DNA of 64,000 nt, from the NCBI GenBank assembly GCA_041685145.1, contig JAWLGJ010000003.1, positions 49,141 to 113,140 of the forward strand. The letters are read 5' to 3'. The DNA comes from JAWLGJ01 sp041685145. GTDB taxonomy: Bacteria; Pseudomonadota; Alphaproteobacteria; Rhodospirillales; Magnetospirillaceae. The translations under genes and the position numbers were made by a program. Shown in pieces: positions 1 through 8,969 of this stretch; position 1 is the first letter of the stretch, and each line of letters starts with the position of its first letter. The notes below the pieces were generated by a model. The model had not been told where the DNA came from and did not search any database. It saw only the letters and a program-made list of their open reading frames with translations.

Positions 1-1284
1 TCAGGCGGCATCGCTGGTGGCGGTGCCGGTGGTTTTCCGCGCGATCTTCTCCACGGCCGACTCGAGGATGTCAAGGCCCTCGCACAGCGCCTTCTCGTCG
101 ATGGTCAGCGGCGGCATCACCTTGACCACCTCGTCGCGGGGGCCCGAGGTCTCGATGATCAGCCCGTCCTCGAATGCCTGGTGGATGACCTCGTCGCCGA
201 AGCCCTCGGGCCCGAAGACGATGCCCTGGATGAGGCCGCGCCCGCGCACCTCGACCGCCACGTCGCCGAAGCGGCGCTGTATCGCCTCCAGGCGCTGGCG
301 CACCATGCGGCCCTTGGCCTCGGTGGCCTTGGCGAAGGCGTCGTCGCGCCAATAGGCGTCCAAAGCCTCGGTGGCGGCGACGAAGGCGAGGTTGTTGCCG
401 CGGAAGGTGCCGTTGTGCTCGCCCGGCTTCCACTGGTCGAGGTCGGGGCGGATCAGCACCACCGCCATCGGCAGCCCGATGCCGCCGATGGACTTCGACA
501 GTGTGACGATGTCGGGGGTGATGCCCACCGGCTCGAAACTGAAGAACGGCCCGGTGCGGCCGCAGCCCATCTGGATGTCGTCGACGATCAGCAGCACGTC
601 GTGGGCGCGGCAGACCTCGGCCAGGCGCTTCAGCCACTCGAAGCGCGCCGGGTTGACGCCGCCCTCGCCCTGCACGGTCTCGACCAGCACCGCCGCCGGC
701 TTGTCCAGACCGCTGCCGGCGTCGTCCAGGTGGCGCTCCAGCACCATCACCGTGTCGATGTCGTCGCCGTAATAGCCGTCATAGGGCATGGTGGTGGTGT
801 AGTTGAGCGGCACCGAGGCGCCGCCGCGCTTGCCCGCATTGGCGGTGGCGGCCAGCGCGCCCATCGTCATGCCGTGAAAGCCGCGGGTGAAGGCGACGAT
901 GTTGTGACGCCCGGTCACCTTGCGCGCCAGCTTCATGGCGCTTTCGACGGCGTTGGTGCCGGTGGGGCCGGGGAACTGGACCTTGTAGGACAGCCCTCGC
1001 GGCTTCAGGATCACCTCCTCGAAGGTGTTCAAAAAGGCGCGCTTGGCCTCGGTGGCCATGTCCAGGCCGTGCACCACCCCGTCCTTCATCAGGTATTCCA
1101 TGACCTTCTTCTTCAGGCGCGGGTTGTTGTGGCCGTAGTTCAGCACCCCGGCGCCGGCGAAGAAGTCGACATAGCGCCGCCCCTGCTCGTCCCAGACGTG
1201 ATGGCCCTTCGCCTGGGTGAACACGGTCGGGAAATCGCGGCAATAGCCGCGCACGTTCGACTCGAGCCTTTCAAAGGTCTCCAC
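1..1284 (-). CDS. ectB: Diaminobutyrate--2-oxoglutarate transaminase EctB (ectoine synthesis)
   Basis: PLP-dependent class III aminotransferase that makes L-2,4-diaminobutyrate from aspartate semialdehyde with glutamate as amino donor, the first ectoine-specific step. The 427-residue protein has the usual EctB length. The fold-type I core is visible: GPTGTNAVE near 106-114, the PLP-contacting VDDIQMGCGRTG near 234-245 and the Schiff-base lysine in TLSKSIGG at about K264. I chose a GTG start at 1284 because it gives the family N-terminus (VETFERLESNVRGYCR) and because its G is shared with the ectA stop (TAGTG), implying translational coupling. The stop codon is the first three bases of the window, so the gene is complete and ectC should lie just beyond the edge. 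Confidence 0.95.
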   Translation of the reverse strand: METFERLESNVRGYCRDFPTVFTQAKGHHVWDEQGRRYVDFFAGAGVLNYGHNNPRLKKKVMEYLMKDGVVHGLDMATEAKRAFLNTFEEVILKPRGLSYKVQFPGPTGTNAVESAMKLARKVTGRHNIVAFTRGFHGMTMGALAATANAGKRGGASVPLNYTTTMPYDGYYGDDIDTVMVLERHLDDAGSGLDKPAAVLVETVQGEGGVNPARFEWLKRLAEVCRAHDVLLIVDDIQMGCGRTGPFFSFEPVGITPDIVTLSKSIGGIGLPMAVVLIRPDLDQWKPGEHNGTFRGNNLAFVAATEALDAYWRDDAFAKATEAKGRMVRQRLEAIQRRFGDVAVEVRGRGLIQGIVFGPEGFGDEVIHQAFEDGLIIETSGPRDEVVKVMPPLTIDEKALCEGLDILESAVEKIARKTTGTATSDAA

Positions 1285-1865
1285 TACTCTTCTCCACGCT
1301 GTTTGCAGGAACCGAAGGGGCCGATCCGATAGAGCACCTCGGGCTCGTGGCCCGAGCCGCCGAACAACTCGGCGCGAAAGCCCTCCATGTCGCGGACCGG
1401 CGCGTCCAGACGCCGCGCCACGCCCCGGAACAGCCGCTGCGAGGCCTCGTTCGAGGGCGTGATCGTCGTTTCGATGGTGTCGATGGCCGGCGCTTCCGGG
1501 CGGCGCGCCAGCGCCAGCAGCATCCGCGAAGCGATGCCCCGGCCGCGGAAATCCGCCGACACCCCCACCTGCCAAATGAACAGGGTGGTGGGCTCGGCCG
1601 GCACGCGGTAGCCGGTGATCATCCCGGCCAGGCGCCCGTGCTCCTCCGCGACGATGCAGGTGTCGGGGAAGTAGCGGGCCATCATCAGGTAGAGATACAG
1701 GGAATTGGGGTCGAGCACCCCGGAGTCGTTGACCAGGCGCCACATCGCGGGTCCGTCCTCGACCCGCGGCGGGCGCAGGATAGTGTCGCCGTCCGCGCTC
1801 ACGCGGCTCTCCTTGCCGGCGTCGCCGCCTCGGCCCCGTGGCTTCGCGGCAACGTCTTGATGCAT
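1284..1865 (-). CDS. ectA: L-2,4-diaminobutyrate N-acetyltransferase EctA
   Basis: GNAT-family acetyltransferase that acetylates diaminobutyrate to N-gamma-acetyl-diaminobutyrate, the second ectoine step. It has 193 residues. The family start ILRPPRVEDG is near 29-38, followed by DPNSLYLYLMM and the acetyl-CoA loop VSADFRGRGIASRML. The first 25 residues are charged and not conserved-looking, so an internal start is possible, but the ATG at 1865 has a good GGGGAAG ribosome site. The gene overlaps ectB by one base. A six-base-pair hairpin (1872-1891) ends right against the ribosome site. No ectR-like regulator gene flanks it; the upstream neighbour is a divergent MFS permease. Confidence 0.93.
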   Translation of the reverse strand: MHQDVAAKPRGRGGDAGKESRVSADGDTILRPPRVEDGPAMWRLVNDSGVLDPNSLYLYLMMARYFPDTCIVAEEHGRLAGMITGYRVPAEPTTLFIWQVGVSADFRGRGIASRMLLALARRPEAPAIDTIETTITPSNEASQRLFRGVARRLDAPVRDMEGFRAELFGGSGHEPEVLYRIGPFGSCKQRGEE

Positions 1866-2228
1866 CTTCCCCTGCCTTGAAGTACAGGCAGCGATCAGCA
1901 GTCAGTTTTTCGGGATTACGAGCAGGAACGCAAGTAGACGAAACAGACCACTAAAGACCACGGCGGAGGTTTTTCCTCAGCAAAACATGCGGTCGGGAAG
2001 GCTGCACCCAATCTCTGTTCTCATCGAGCGGGGACGCATTATCCACGTTCGCGCCCGCGAATCAACCCCCTGTAGTCTGTTTCCACCTTTTTATCTGTGC
2101 CTATACTCATGGTCGGGCCATTGAATCCTGCCCGAGCGATTCGCGCAAAGCCCTTGAACGCCAACGGTTTCCGGCGCATTCTCCCGCCGCCCCGATGTGG
2201 GGGGCGGGGTCGTTTTCCGGTTGCATCG
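1866..2228. other. Intergenic region between divergent ectA and an MFS gene
   Basis: A 363-base gap, less GC-rich than its surroundings, that must hold the promoters of both ectA (leftward) and the MFS gene (rightward). I see an inverted repeat against the ectA ribosome site (1872-1891), a short inverted repeat GAGG/CCTC around five T residues (1966-1978) and an imperfect GC-rich hairpin (2183-2209) followed by TCGTTTT just before the MFS start. No convincing sigma-70 hexamer pair or coding frame was found. Confidence 0.5.
1872..1891 (-). promoter_or_regulatory. Hairpin adjoining the ectA ribosome binding site
   Basis: On the minus strand CTGCCT (1891-1886) pairs perfectly with AGGCAG (1877-1872) around an eight-base loop. 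The 3' arm ends directly at the GGGAAG that precedes the ectA ATG, so folding could partly hide the ribosome site. A regulatory role is inference only. Confidence 0.3.
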
Positions 2229-3479
2229 ATGCGCAAGGCTCTCCTTTCCGTCGCCGCCCTGCTGCTGGGCGTTGGGTTGCTTCAGCTTGGCTCCAGCCTG
2301 CTGTCGACGCTGATCGGTATCCGCCTCGCCCAGGGCGGCGTGCCGACCACGGTCGCCGGCTTCGTCACCGCCGCCTATTTTGCCGGCCTGGTGCTGGGCT
2401 CGCTGTTCGGGCACCTGCTGATTCAGGGCGTCGGTCACATCCGCGCCTTCGCGGCCTATGCCTCGCTGTTCTCGGCGGCGACGCTGGCGCATGGCTTCTT
2501 CCCGCACGCGGCGGTGTGGGGCGGCTTGCGCATGGTCGAGGGCGTGTGCATGGCCGGTCTGCTGATGGTCACCGAAAGCTGGCTGAACGAGCGCAGCGAC
2601 AACAGCACCCGCGGCGCCATGCTGTCGGCCTATACGGTGGCGATCTATTTCAGCCAGGGCACCGGGCAGTTCCTGCTCAACCTCCAGGATCCCAGCGGCT
2701 TCGCGCTGTTCGCCCTGGTCTCCATCCTGCTGTCGGTGGCGCTGGTGCCGGTGGCGGCGACGCGGATCGTGGCGCCGCCGATTCCGGCGCCGTCGCATTT
2801 CGGGCCGCGGCAGTTGATGCAGATTTCGCCGCTGGGGGTGGCGGGCAGCTTCGGCGCCGGGTTGGTCATGGGCGCTTTCTATTCACTGGCGCCGTTCTTC
2901 GCCCAGACCATCGGCCTGAGCGTGGCGGGCACGGCGGAATTCATGGCGGTGACCATTCTGGGCGGGCTGCTGATTCAGTGGCCGCTGGGCTATCTCTCCG
3001 ATCGCATCGACCGGCGCACGGTGATCGCCATGCTGTGCGTCGGCGTCGGCGCCGTCAGCGTGGGCATGGCGGTGGCGGCGGCCACCGGCGGCCCCGGCCT
3101 GCTGGTGCTGGCGGCCTTCTTCGGCGGCGCCGGCTTCACCCTCTATCCGATGGCGGTGGCGCACGCCAACGACCACGTCGACGCCGCCGACCTTGTGCCG
3201 GCGGCGGGGGGAATGCTGCTGGCCTACAGCGTCGGCGCCAGCGTCGGCCCGCCGGTGGCAGGCGGAATCATGGCGGCGATCGGCCCGGTGGGCCTGTTCG
3301 TCTTCACCGCCGCGGTGGGGATGTTGCTGACGGCCTTCACCTTCTGGCGCATGAGACAGCGCCCCGCGCCGCCGCTGGACGAGCAATCCCACTACCAAGC
3401 CCTGCCGCGGACGACGCCGGTGGTGGGCGAGCTTGATCCGCGCGGCGAGTCCGAGGAGCAGTATTCGCTTAATTTGTAG
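2229..3479 (+). CDS. MFS transporter, YcaD/UMF2-like
   Basis: Inner-membrane permease of the major facilitator superfamily with about 12 membrane segments over 416 residues. The first helix begins right after MRKALLSVAALLLG, and a second-half loop motif GYLSDRIDRRT matches MFS motif A. The end TESWLNERSDNSTRG of the central part resembles the YcaD family, whose substrate is not known to me. An in-frame upstream ATG at 2097 would add 44 non-hydrophobic residues read through a GC-rich hairpin, so I prefer the ATG at 2229. The C-terminal 45 residues are hydrophilic and cytoplasmic. It stands alone, divergent from ectA; whether it moves a compatible solute is unproven. Confidence 0.85.
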   Translation: MRKALLSVAALLLGVGLLQLGSSLLSTLIGIRLAQGGVPTTVAGFVTAAYFAGLVLGSLFGHLLIQGVGHIRAFAAYASLFSAATLAHGFFPHAAVWGGLRMVEGVCMAGLLMVTESWLNERSDNSTRGAMLSAYTVAIYFSQGTGQFLLNLQDPSGFALFALVSILLSVALVPVAATRIVAPPIPAPSHFGPRQLMQISPLGVAGSFGAGLVMGAFYSLAPFFAQTIGLSVAGTAEFMAVTILGGLLIQWPLGYLSDRIDRRTVIAMLCVGVGAVSVGMAVAAATGGPGLLVLAAFFGGAGFTLYPMAVAHANDHVDAADLVPAAGGMLLAYSVGASVGPPVAGGIMAAIGPVGLFVFTAAVGMLLTAFTFWRMRQRPAPPLDEQSHYQALPRTTPVVGELDPRGESEEQYSLNL

Positions 3480-3543
3480 TTCAGCACCACCTTTGCGCGG
3501 ATAATACGACTTAGGTGGAATGTCGGCTATTTCTTTCGCCCAT

Positions 3544-3558
3544 TTAACCTTCGTTTAA
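3544..3558 (+). promoter_or_regulatory. Candidate CtrA-binding site (TTAA-N7-TTAA)
   Basis: TTAA (3544-3547) and TTAA (3555-3558) are separated by seven bases, and the second is followed by an AC context. This is the full-site consensus of the alphaproteobacterial cell-cycle/motility regulator CtrA. It lies about 55 bases upstream of the type I secretion ABC gene. In DNA this GC-rich a chance match is unlikely but not excluded. Confidence 0.55.
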
Positions 3559-3612
3559 ACCAGCGCCGCCTAGCCTCCCATCCGGGATACTTCAACTGTA
3601 CGGATTGGGTGC

Positions 3613-5397
3613 ATGATGGCTTCGGTTTCACGCGGCCGCCACGGCCGCGGCGCCGGCGCAACCGGCGAATCGCCCCTGCGGCGGGCCTTTGCCGCCTGCC
3701 GGGGCGCCTTTTTTGCCACCGCCCTGTTCAGCTTCTTCATGAACCTGCTGCTGTTCGTCGCGCCGCTCTACATGCTGCAGGTCTATGACCGCGTGCTGGC
3801 CAGCCGCAACGAGACCACCCTGCTGGTGCTGACGGTGCTGGCCGGCGGCCTGCTGGCGGCGCTGGCGATGCTCGACCTGGTGCGCACGCGGGTGCTGGTG
3901 CGTGCCGGCGTGCGCCTGGCGCGCCATCTGGGGCCGGCGGTGTTCGCCGCCGTCTTCCGCCACGGCCTGCGCCATCCCGGCAGCGTGCAGGCGCAGGCGC
4001 TGCGCGACGTCGATACCCTGCGCGAGTTCGTGGGCGGCAACGGCGTCACCGTCTTTCTGGACGCCCCCTGGGCGCCGCTGTTCGTGGCGGCGGCGTTTCT
4101 GCTCCACCCGCTGGTGGGGCTGGCGACGCTGGCGGGGGTCATCGTCATCTTCATCCTGGCGGTCATCAACGAGGCCATTACCCGGCGCCTGCTGCGCGAA
4201 GCCGCCGGCGAGGCGGTGCAGGCCGGCGGCATGGCCGAAACCACCCTGCGCAACGTCGAGGCGCTGGCGGCGATGGGAATGCTGCCGGCGCTGGCGCGGC
4301 GCTGGCGCGAGCGCCACGAGGGCGTCATGGCCCGCGGCGCCGCCGCCGCCGACCGCAGCGGCGTGGTGCTGTCGATCTCGAAGTTCGTGCGCCTGTTCCT
4401 GCAAAGCGCCGTGCTGGGCCTGGGGGCCTGGCTGGCCATCCGCCAGGAGGTCAGCGCCGGCGCCATCATCGCCGGCTCGATCCTGATGGGCCGGGCACTG
4501 GCGCCGGTGGAGATGGCGGTGGGGCAGTGGCGCAACCTCGCCAACGCCCGCGCCGCCTATGGCCGCCTGGGCGCCCTGCTGGCGGCGGCGCCCGAGCCGG
4601 CCCCGGCGATGAGCCTGCCCCGTCCCGAGGGCGCCGTCGAGGTCAGCCGCGCCGTGGCCATCCCGCCGGGCGCCGACGTGGCGGCGCTGAAAGGCGTCAG
4701 CTTCGCCCTGGAGGCCGGCGAGTCGCTGGCCGTCGTCGGCCCCAGCGCCGCGGGCAAGTCCACCCTGGCGCGGGTGCTGGTCGGGGTGTGGCCGCTCTTC
4801 CAGGGCTCGGTGCGCCTGGACGCCGCCGACATTCACGGCTGGAACCGCGAGGAACTGGGGCCGCATATCGGCTATCTGCCCCAGGACGTCGAACTGTTCG
4901 ACGGCACCGTGGCGGAGAACATCGCCCGCTTCGCCGACATCGATTCCGAGGGCGTGGTGCGGGCGGCCCGCCGCGCCGGCGTGCACGAGATGATCCTCCG
5001 CCTGCCCGACGGCTACGACACCCTGATCGGCGAATCCGGCCGGGCGTTGTCGGGCGGCCAGCGCCAGCGCCTGGGCCTGGCGCGGGCGCTGTACGGTGCG
5101 CCGTCGCTGGTGGTGCTGGACGAGCCCAACGCCAATCTCGACGCCGCCGGCGAGGAGGCGCTGGGCGAGGCACTGGGGCATCTGCGCGAGGACCGCATCA
5201 CCACCGTGGTCATCTCGCACCGCATCAACATTCTGCACAGCGTCGACAAGATCCTGGTGCTGAAAGACGGCCAGGTGGAACTGTTCGGCAGCCGCGACGA
5301 GGTCATGGCCCGCCTGGCCCGCCCGGCGCCGGTGGGCGGCCGCCGCGCCGACGCCCTTGCCGGCAGCCGCCGCGCCGCCGCCATTCAGCCCGCCTAA
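3613..5397 (+). CDS. Type I secretion system permease/ATPase (PrtD-like ABC transporter)
   Basis: Inner-membrane ABC exporter of the PrtD/AprD class that energises one-step secretion of C-terminally signalled proteins. The 594-residue protein has a membrane domain at about 25-330 starting with the characteristic FMNLLLFVAPLYMLQVYDRV, followed by an ATPase domain with Walker A GPSAAGKST (about 376-384), signature LSGGQRQRLGLA (about 479) and Walker B LVVLDEPNANLD (about 497-508). There is no N-terminal C39 peptidase domain, as expected for PrtD types. Two adjacent ATGs (3613, 3616) are possible starts. The adaptor gene follows after 11 bases. No TolC-like gene and no RTX or other obvious substrate is in the window. 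Confidence 0.93.
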   Translation: MMASVSRGRHGRGAGATGESPLRRAFAACRGAFFATALFSFFMNLLLFVAPLYMLQVYDRVLASRNETTLLVLTVLAGGLLAALAMLDLVRTRVLVRAGVRLARHLGPAVFAAVFRHGLRHPGSVQAQALRDVDTLREFVGGNGVTVFLDAPWAPLFVAAAFLLHPLVGLATLAGVIVIFILAVINEAITRRLLREAAGEAVQAGGMAETTLRNVEALAAMGMLPALARRWRERHEGVMARGAAAADRSGVVLSISKFVRLFLQSAVLGLGAWLAIRQEVSAGAIIAGSILMGRALAPVEMAVGQWRNLANARAAYGRLGALLAAAPEPAPAMSLPRPEGAVEVSRAVAIPPGADVAALKGVSFALEAGESLAVVGPSAAGKSTLARVLVGVWPLFQGSVRLDAADIHGWNREELGPHIGYLPQDVELFDGTVAENIARFADIDSEGVVRAARRAGVHEMILRLPDGYDTLIGESGRALSGGQRQRLGLARALYGAPSLVVLDEPNANLDAAGEEALGEALGHLREDRITTVVISHRINILHSVDKILVLKDGQVELFGSRDEVMARLARPAPVGGRRADALAGSRRAAAIQPA

Positions 5398-5408
5398 GGG
5401 GATGTGAC

Positions 5409-6767
5409 ATGAGCACGAAACGTGATCTGACGGCGGCCTCGGGGCTGCCCACCACCACCATCGACCCCGCCGTCCCGCGCCCGGCCCCGGCCAATGTGCG
5501 CCGGCCGATCGTGGCGGGGTTGGCGGTTCTCGCCGTCGCCTTCGGCGGCTTCGGCACCTGGGCGGCGACGGCGCCGCTGGACTCGGCCGTCATCGCGCCG
5601 GGGGTGCTGGCGGTGGAGAGCAAGCGCAAGACGGTGCAGCACCTGGAGGGCGGCATCGTCAAGGAGATCCTGGTCGAGGAGGGCGAGCGCGTCGAGAAGG
5701 GCGCCGTGCTGGTGCGCCTCGACGGCACCCAGGCGGCGGCGGCGCAGGCGGCCGCCGAGGCCCGCCTGGCCGCCGCCCGTGCCCGCGAGGCCCGGCTGCT
5801 GGCCGAGCGGGACGGCAAGACGGCGGTCGCCCTCCCCGCCGATTTGCGCCGGTCGACCGATCCCCGCGTGCGCGAGGCCATCGCCGACGAGCGGCGCCAG
5901 TTCGAGGAGCGCCGCCGCGGCCTCGACGGCCAGGTGGCGATCCTGGAGCAGCGCATCCAGCAGCTTCAGGCCGAGATCGACGGCCACGAGGCGCAACGCT
6001 CCAGCCGCCAGCGCCAGGCCGACAGCCTGCGGGGCGAAATCGCCGGGCTGAGGAAGCTGCTCAAGGACGGCTTCGTGCCGCGCAACCGCATCCTGGCCCT
6101 GGAGCGCGAATTGGCGGCGCTGGAGGGCGATCAGGGCTTCGAAGCCGCCGGCGTGGCGCGCTCGCGCGAGAACATCGCCGAGGCGCGGCTGGAGATGATC
6201 CAGACCCGCCAGCGTTTCCAGGAACAGGTGGTGGCCGAGCTCAACGAAACCCGCGAACGCATCGATGCCCTGCGCACCGAGGCGACGGCGGCGAGCGACA
6301 TCGCCCGGCGGCTCGACATCACCGCCCCCGTCGGCGGCGTCGTGCAGGAACTGCGGGTGTTCACCGAGGGCGGCGTCATTCCCACCGGCGGGCAGCTCAT
6401 GGACATCGTGCCCGACGACGAGAACCTGGTGGTGGAAAGCCGCGTGGCGCCGTCGGACGTGGCGGCGGTGATGGTCGGCCAGAGCGCCGAGGTGCGCTTT
6501 CCGGCGCTGGAGCGCGCCCGCACGCCGCGCATCGATGGTCTTGTCGCGGTGATTTCGCCCGACCGCCTCACCGACCCGCGCACCCACCAGCCCTATTACC
6601 TGGCACGGGTGGAAATCCCCGCCGAGGAGCGCGCCAAGCTCGGCGAGCAGCGCCTGCAGGCCGGGATGCCGGCCGAGGTCATCATCCGCCTGGGGGAGCG
6701 CACGGCCATGGACTATCTCGTCAAGCCCATCCAGGACAGCTTCAGCCGCGCGCTGACCGAACGCTAG
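5409..6767 (+). CDS. HlyD-family type I secretion membrane-fusion protein (PrtE-like)
   Basis: Periplasmic adaptor that links the inner-membrane ABC exporter to an outer-membrane TolC-type channel. It has 452 residues, with one N-terminal membrane anchor near 38-58, then the biotinyl-lipoyl-like half motif VQHLEGGIVKEILVEEGERV, a long alpha-helical coiled-coil hairpin (roughly 115-290, rich in E, R, Q and A) and a second lipoyl half (ITAPVGGVVQELRVFTEGG) leading into the beta-barrel C-terminus. The ATG at 5409 follows the ABC gene by 11 bases with a GGGGATG ribosome site, so the two form an operon. Substrate and outer-membrane partner must be encoded elsewhere. Confidence 0.92.
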   Translation: MSTKRDLTAASGLPTTTIDPAVPRPAPANVRRPIVAGLAVLAVAFGGFGTWAATAPLDSAVIAPGVLAVESKRKTVQHLEGGIVKEILVEEGERVEKGAVLVRLDGTQAAAAQAAAEARLAAARAREARLLAERDGKTAVALPADLRRSTDPRVREAIADERRQFEERRRGLDGQVAILEQRIQQLQAEIDGHEAQRSSRQRQADSLRGEIAGLRKLLKDGFVPRNRILALERELAALEGDQGFEAAGVARSRENIAEARLEMIQTRQRFQEQVVAELNETRERIDALRTEATAASDIARRLDITAPVGGVVQELRVFTEGGVIPTGGQLMDIVPDDENLVVESRVAPSDVAAVMVGQSAEVRFPALERARTPRIDGLVAVISPDRLTDPRTHQPYYLARVEIPAEERAKLGEQRLQAGMPAEVIIRLGERTAMDYLVKPIQDSFSRALTER

Positions 6768-6830
6768 GGCCCGGTCCGCCGGCGCGGTCGCGCTCCAGCG
6801 GAGCGAGCGCCCGGCGAGGGCACCGCTCAT

Positions 6831-8372
6831 TCACTCCCTTGCCCGCTCCGCGTCCTTGCCGCCGTCGTGCAGCGAGGTGCGGAGCGGGATTTCCTTCAGG
6901 AACGCCCCCACCAGCGTCGCCGCCAGCGCCGTCGCCGCCGCCAGCAGGAACACCCGGTCGAACCCGGCGGCGAAGGCGGCGGTCACCACCTCCTGCACGT
7001 CCGGCGGCAGGGCGCGGATGGCCTCCGGCCCGCGGTCGAGGACGGCGCGGACATCCACCGGCACCCCCTCGACGGCGCGGCCCTGCAACTCGGAAGCGAC
7101 GCCGCGGGCGAGCACGGCGCCGAACAGCGCCACCCCCAGCGCCCCGCCCAGCGAGCGGAAGAAGCCGAGCGAGGCGGTGGCGGCGCCGAGGTCGCGGCGC
7201 TCGACGGCGTTCTGCACCGCCACCGTCAGCACCGGCATGATGAAACCAAGCCCCACCCCCAGCACCAGCAACAGGAGCGACGAGGCTACGCGGCCGGGAT
7301 CGTCCACCAGCGCCAGCGCCGTCAGCACCGCCGCCGCCAGCACCATGCCCAGGACCGGAAACACCTTGTAGCGCCCGGTGATGCCGGTGAGGCGGCCGCC
7401 GCCGGTGGCGCCGACGGTGATGCCCAGCATCAGCGGCAGCAGCAGAAACCCCGAGGCGTCGGCGCTGTGCCCTTGAGCCAGTTGCAGATGCACCGGGATG
7501 AAGATGACGCTGGCGAACATCACCATCGCCGACAGCACGATCAGCGGCCCCGAGACGGCGAAGACCGGCGAGCGGAACAGGCGCGGCGGCAGGATCGGTT
7601 CCGGGGCGTGGTGCTCGCGGGCCCAGAACAGCGCCCCCAGCACCAGCGCCGTTGCCGCCAGCAGCAGGATGCCCGGCGAGGTCCAGGGCAGCAGCACGCC
7701 GCCCCAGGACAGCGCCAGCAACAGGGCGCTCACCGCCGCCATCAGCAGCAGGGCGCCGGCGTAGTCCACCTGTCGGCGACCCGGCGCGATGTGCAGGCGC
7801 CCCAGCGCCCGGCGGGTCATCAGCAGCGCCGCCGCCCCCAGCGGCACGTTGATGTAGAAAATCCAGCGCCAGGAGGCGTGCTCGGTCAGCACGCCGCCCA
7901 GGACGGGGCCGGCGACGCTGGCGACGGCGAAGACCGAGGCGATGTAGCCGACGTAGCGGCCGCGCTCGCGGGGGGCGACGATGTCGCCGATGATGGTGAA
8001 AGCCAGGGTCATGACGGCGCCGCCGCCCATGCCTTGCAGCGCCCGCGCCGCCACAAGCTGCGGCATCGATTGTGCCGCCCCGCACAGGATCGAGCCCAGC
8101 ACGAAGAAGACGATGGTCGCCTGCATCAGCCGCTTGCGGCCGTACTGGTCGGACAGCTTGCCGAAGACCGGCGTGGTGACCGTGGCGGCGACGAGATAGG
8201 CGCTGACCACCCAGGACATCTGCTCCAGGCCGCCAAGCTGCCCGGCGATGCTGGGCAGGGCGGTGGCGACGATGGTCTGGTCCATCGCCGCCATCAGCAT
8301 CGCCAGCGCGATGCCCGAGAACACGGTCAGAATTTCGCGGTGTCCGAAGACCACCTCGCGGGCGTCGCCCAT
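6831..8372 (-). CDS. DHA2-family multidrug efflux MFS transporter
   Basis: Drug:proton antiporter of the EmrB/QacA (14-helix) class; 513 residues. Helix 1 carries MLMAAMDQTIVATALP, with the DHA2 motif around D and T, followed by motif A GKLSDQYGRKRLM after helix 2 and the antiporter motif C GPVLGGVL near helix 5. The start at 8372 has a strong GGAGGGGG ribosome site; an upstream in-frame ATG at 8468 would add 32 arginine-rich residues and is unlikely. No TetR or MarR regulator and no EmrA partner is adjacent. It converges with the type I secretion operon across a 63-base gap. Confidence 0.9.
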   Translation of the reverse strand: MGDAREVVFGHREILTVFSGIALAMLMAAMDQTIVATALPSIAGQLGGLEQMSWVVSAYLVAATVTTPVFGKLSDQYGRKRLMQATIVFFVLGSILCGAAQSMPQLVAARALQGMGGGAVMTLAFTIIGDIVAPRERGRYVGYIASVFAVASVAGPVLGGVLTEHASWRWIFYINVPLGAAALLMTRRALGRLHIAPGRRQVDYAGALLLMAAVSALLLALSWGGVLLPWTSPGILLLAATALVLGALFWAREHHAPEPILPPRLFRSPVFAVSGPLIVLSAMVMFASVIFIPVHLQLAQGHSADASGFLLLPLMLGITVGATGGGRLTGITGRYKVFPVLGMVLAAAVLTALALVDDPGRVASSLLLLVLGVGLGFIMPVLTVAVQNAVERRDLGAATASLGFFRSLGGALGVALFGAVLARGVASELQGRAVEGVPVDVRAVLDRGPEAIRALPPDVQEVVTAAFAAGFDRVFLLAAATALAATLVGAFLKEIPLRTSLHDGGKDAERARE

Positions 8373-8587
8373 TGCCCCCTCCGAAAGCCGGCGCCAGCAT
8401 AGCGCCGCCGCCGGCGGGCGCAAACCGCGGCACCGCATGGCTGCCGCCCCCCTCCGCGGCTGCGCCACGTTCGAAAGTGCCTAGCCCCCCTCAATAGGAC
8501 ATAGGACATCTCCCGCGAAGGTCTTATACACAAGGGGGTGGCGTATGCCCTAACCTGGGTGTGCCCGCATTCGGGAGGGAGGGTCCG

Positions 8588-8956
8588 ATGACCCGCGTGC
8601 TCGTGATCGACGACGAAGATCTTGTCCGCCTGACCCTGCGGCAGATGCTGGAAGACGGCGGCTATGACGTCGTGGAGGCCGAGAACGGCCGCGACGGCGT
8701 CGACCGGCAGCGCGACCACCCCGCCGACCTGGTCCTCACCGACATCATCATGCCCGAGCAGGAGGGCATCGAGACCATCGTGCAACTGCGCCGGGTGAGC
8801 CCCGAGGTGCGCATCCTGGCCATTTCCGGCGGCGGGCGCATCCGCAACATGGACTTCCTCAAGATCGCCGCCAATGTCGGCGCCCACGGCACACTGGCGA
8901 AACCGTTCACCCGGGACGAACTGCTGCACGCGGTCGAAACCTGCCTGGCCCGCTGA
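8588..8956 (+). CDS. Stand-alone receiver (CheY-like) response regulator
   Basis: A single phosphoacceptor receiver domain of 122 residues with no output domain. The acidic pair is in VIDDED (D8/D9), the phosphorylation site is D52 in LTDIIMPEQEG, the switch serine is in ILAISGGG (about S80) and the conserved lysine is K105 in GTLAKPF, so it should be functional. The ATG at 8588 has a GGGAGGGAGGG ribosome site. It is followed after 13 bases by a protein with traces of GGDEF/EAL folds, which suggests the two act together. No kinase is adjacent; the nearest, at 18-19 kb, is in a different transcription unit. Confidence 0.9.
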   Translation: MTRVLVIDDEDLVRLTLRQMLEDGGYDVVEAENGRDGVDRQRDHPADLVLTDIIMPEQEGIETIVQLRRVSPEVRILAISGGGRIRNMDFLKIAANVGAHGTLAKPFTRDELLHAVETCLAR

Positions 8957-8969
8957 GGGGGGCGGGGCG

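Noticed and set aside
2183..2216. Possible transcription terminator before the MFS gene
   Set aside because: The stem is imperfect (a bulge in the left arm) and only four T residues follow, so I mention it in the gap entry but do not call a terminator.
8496..8510. Short tandem repeat (TAGGACA twice) before the lone receiver gene
   Set aside because: Two seven-base copies are too little to call a regulatory array.
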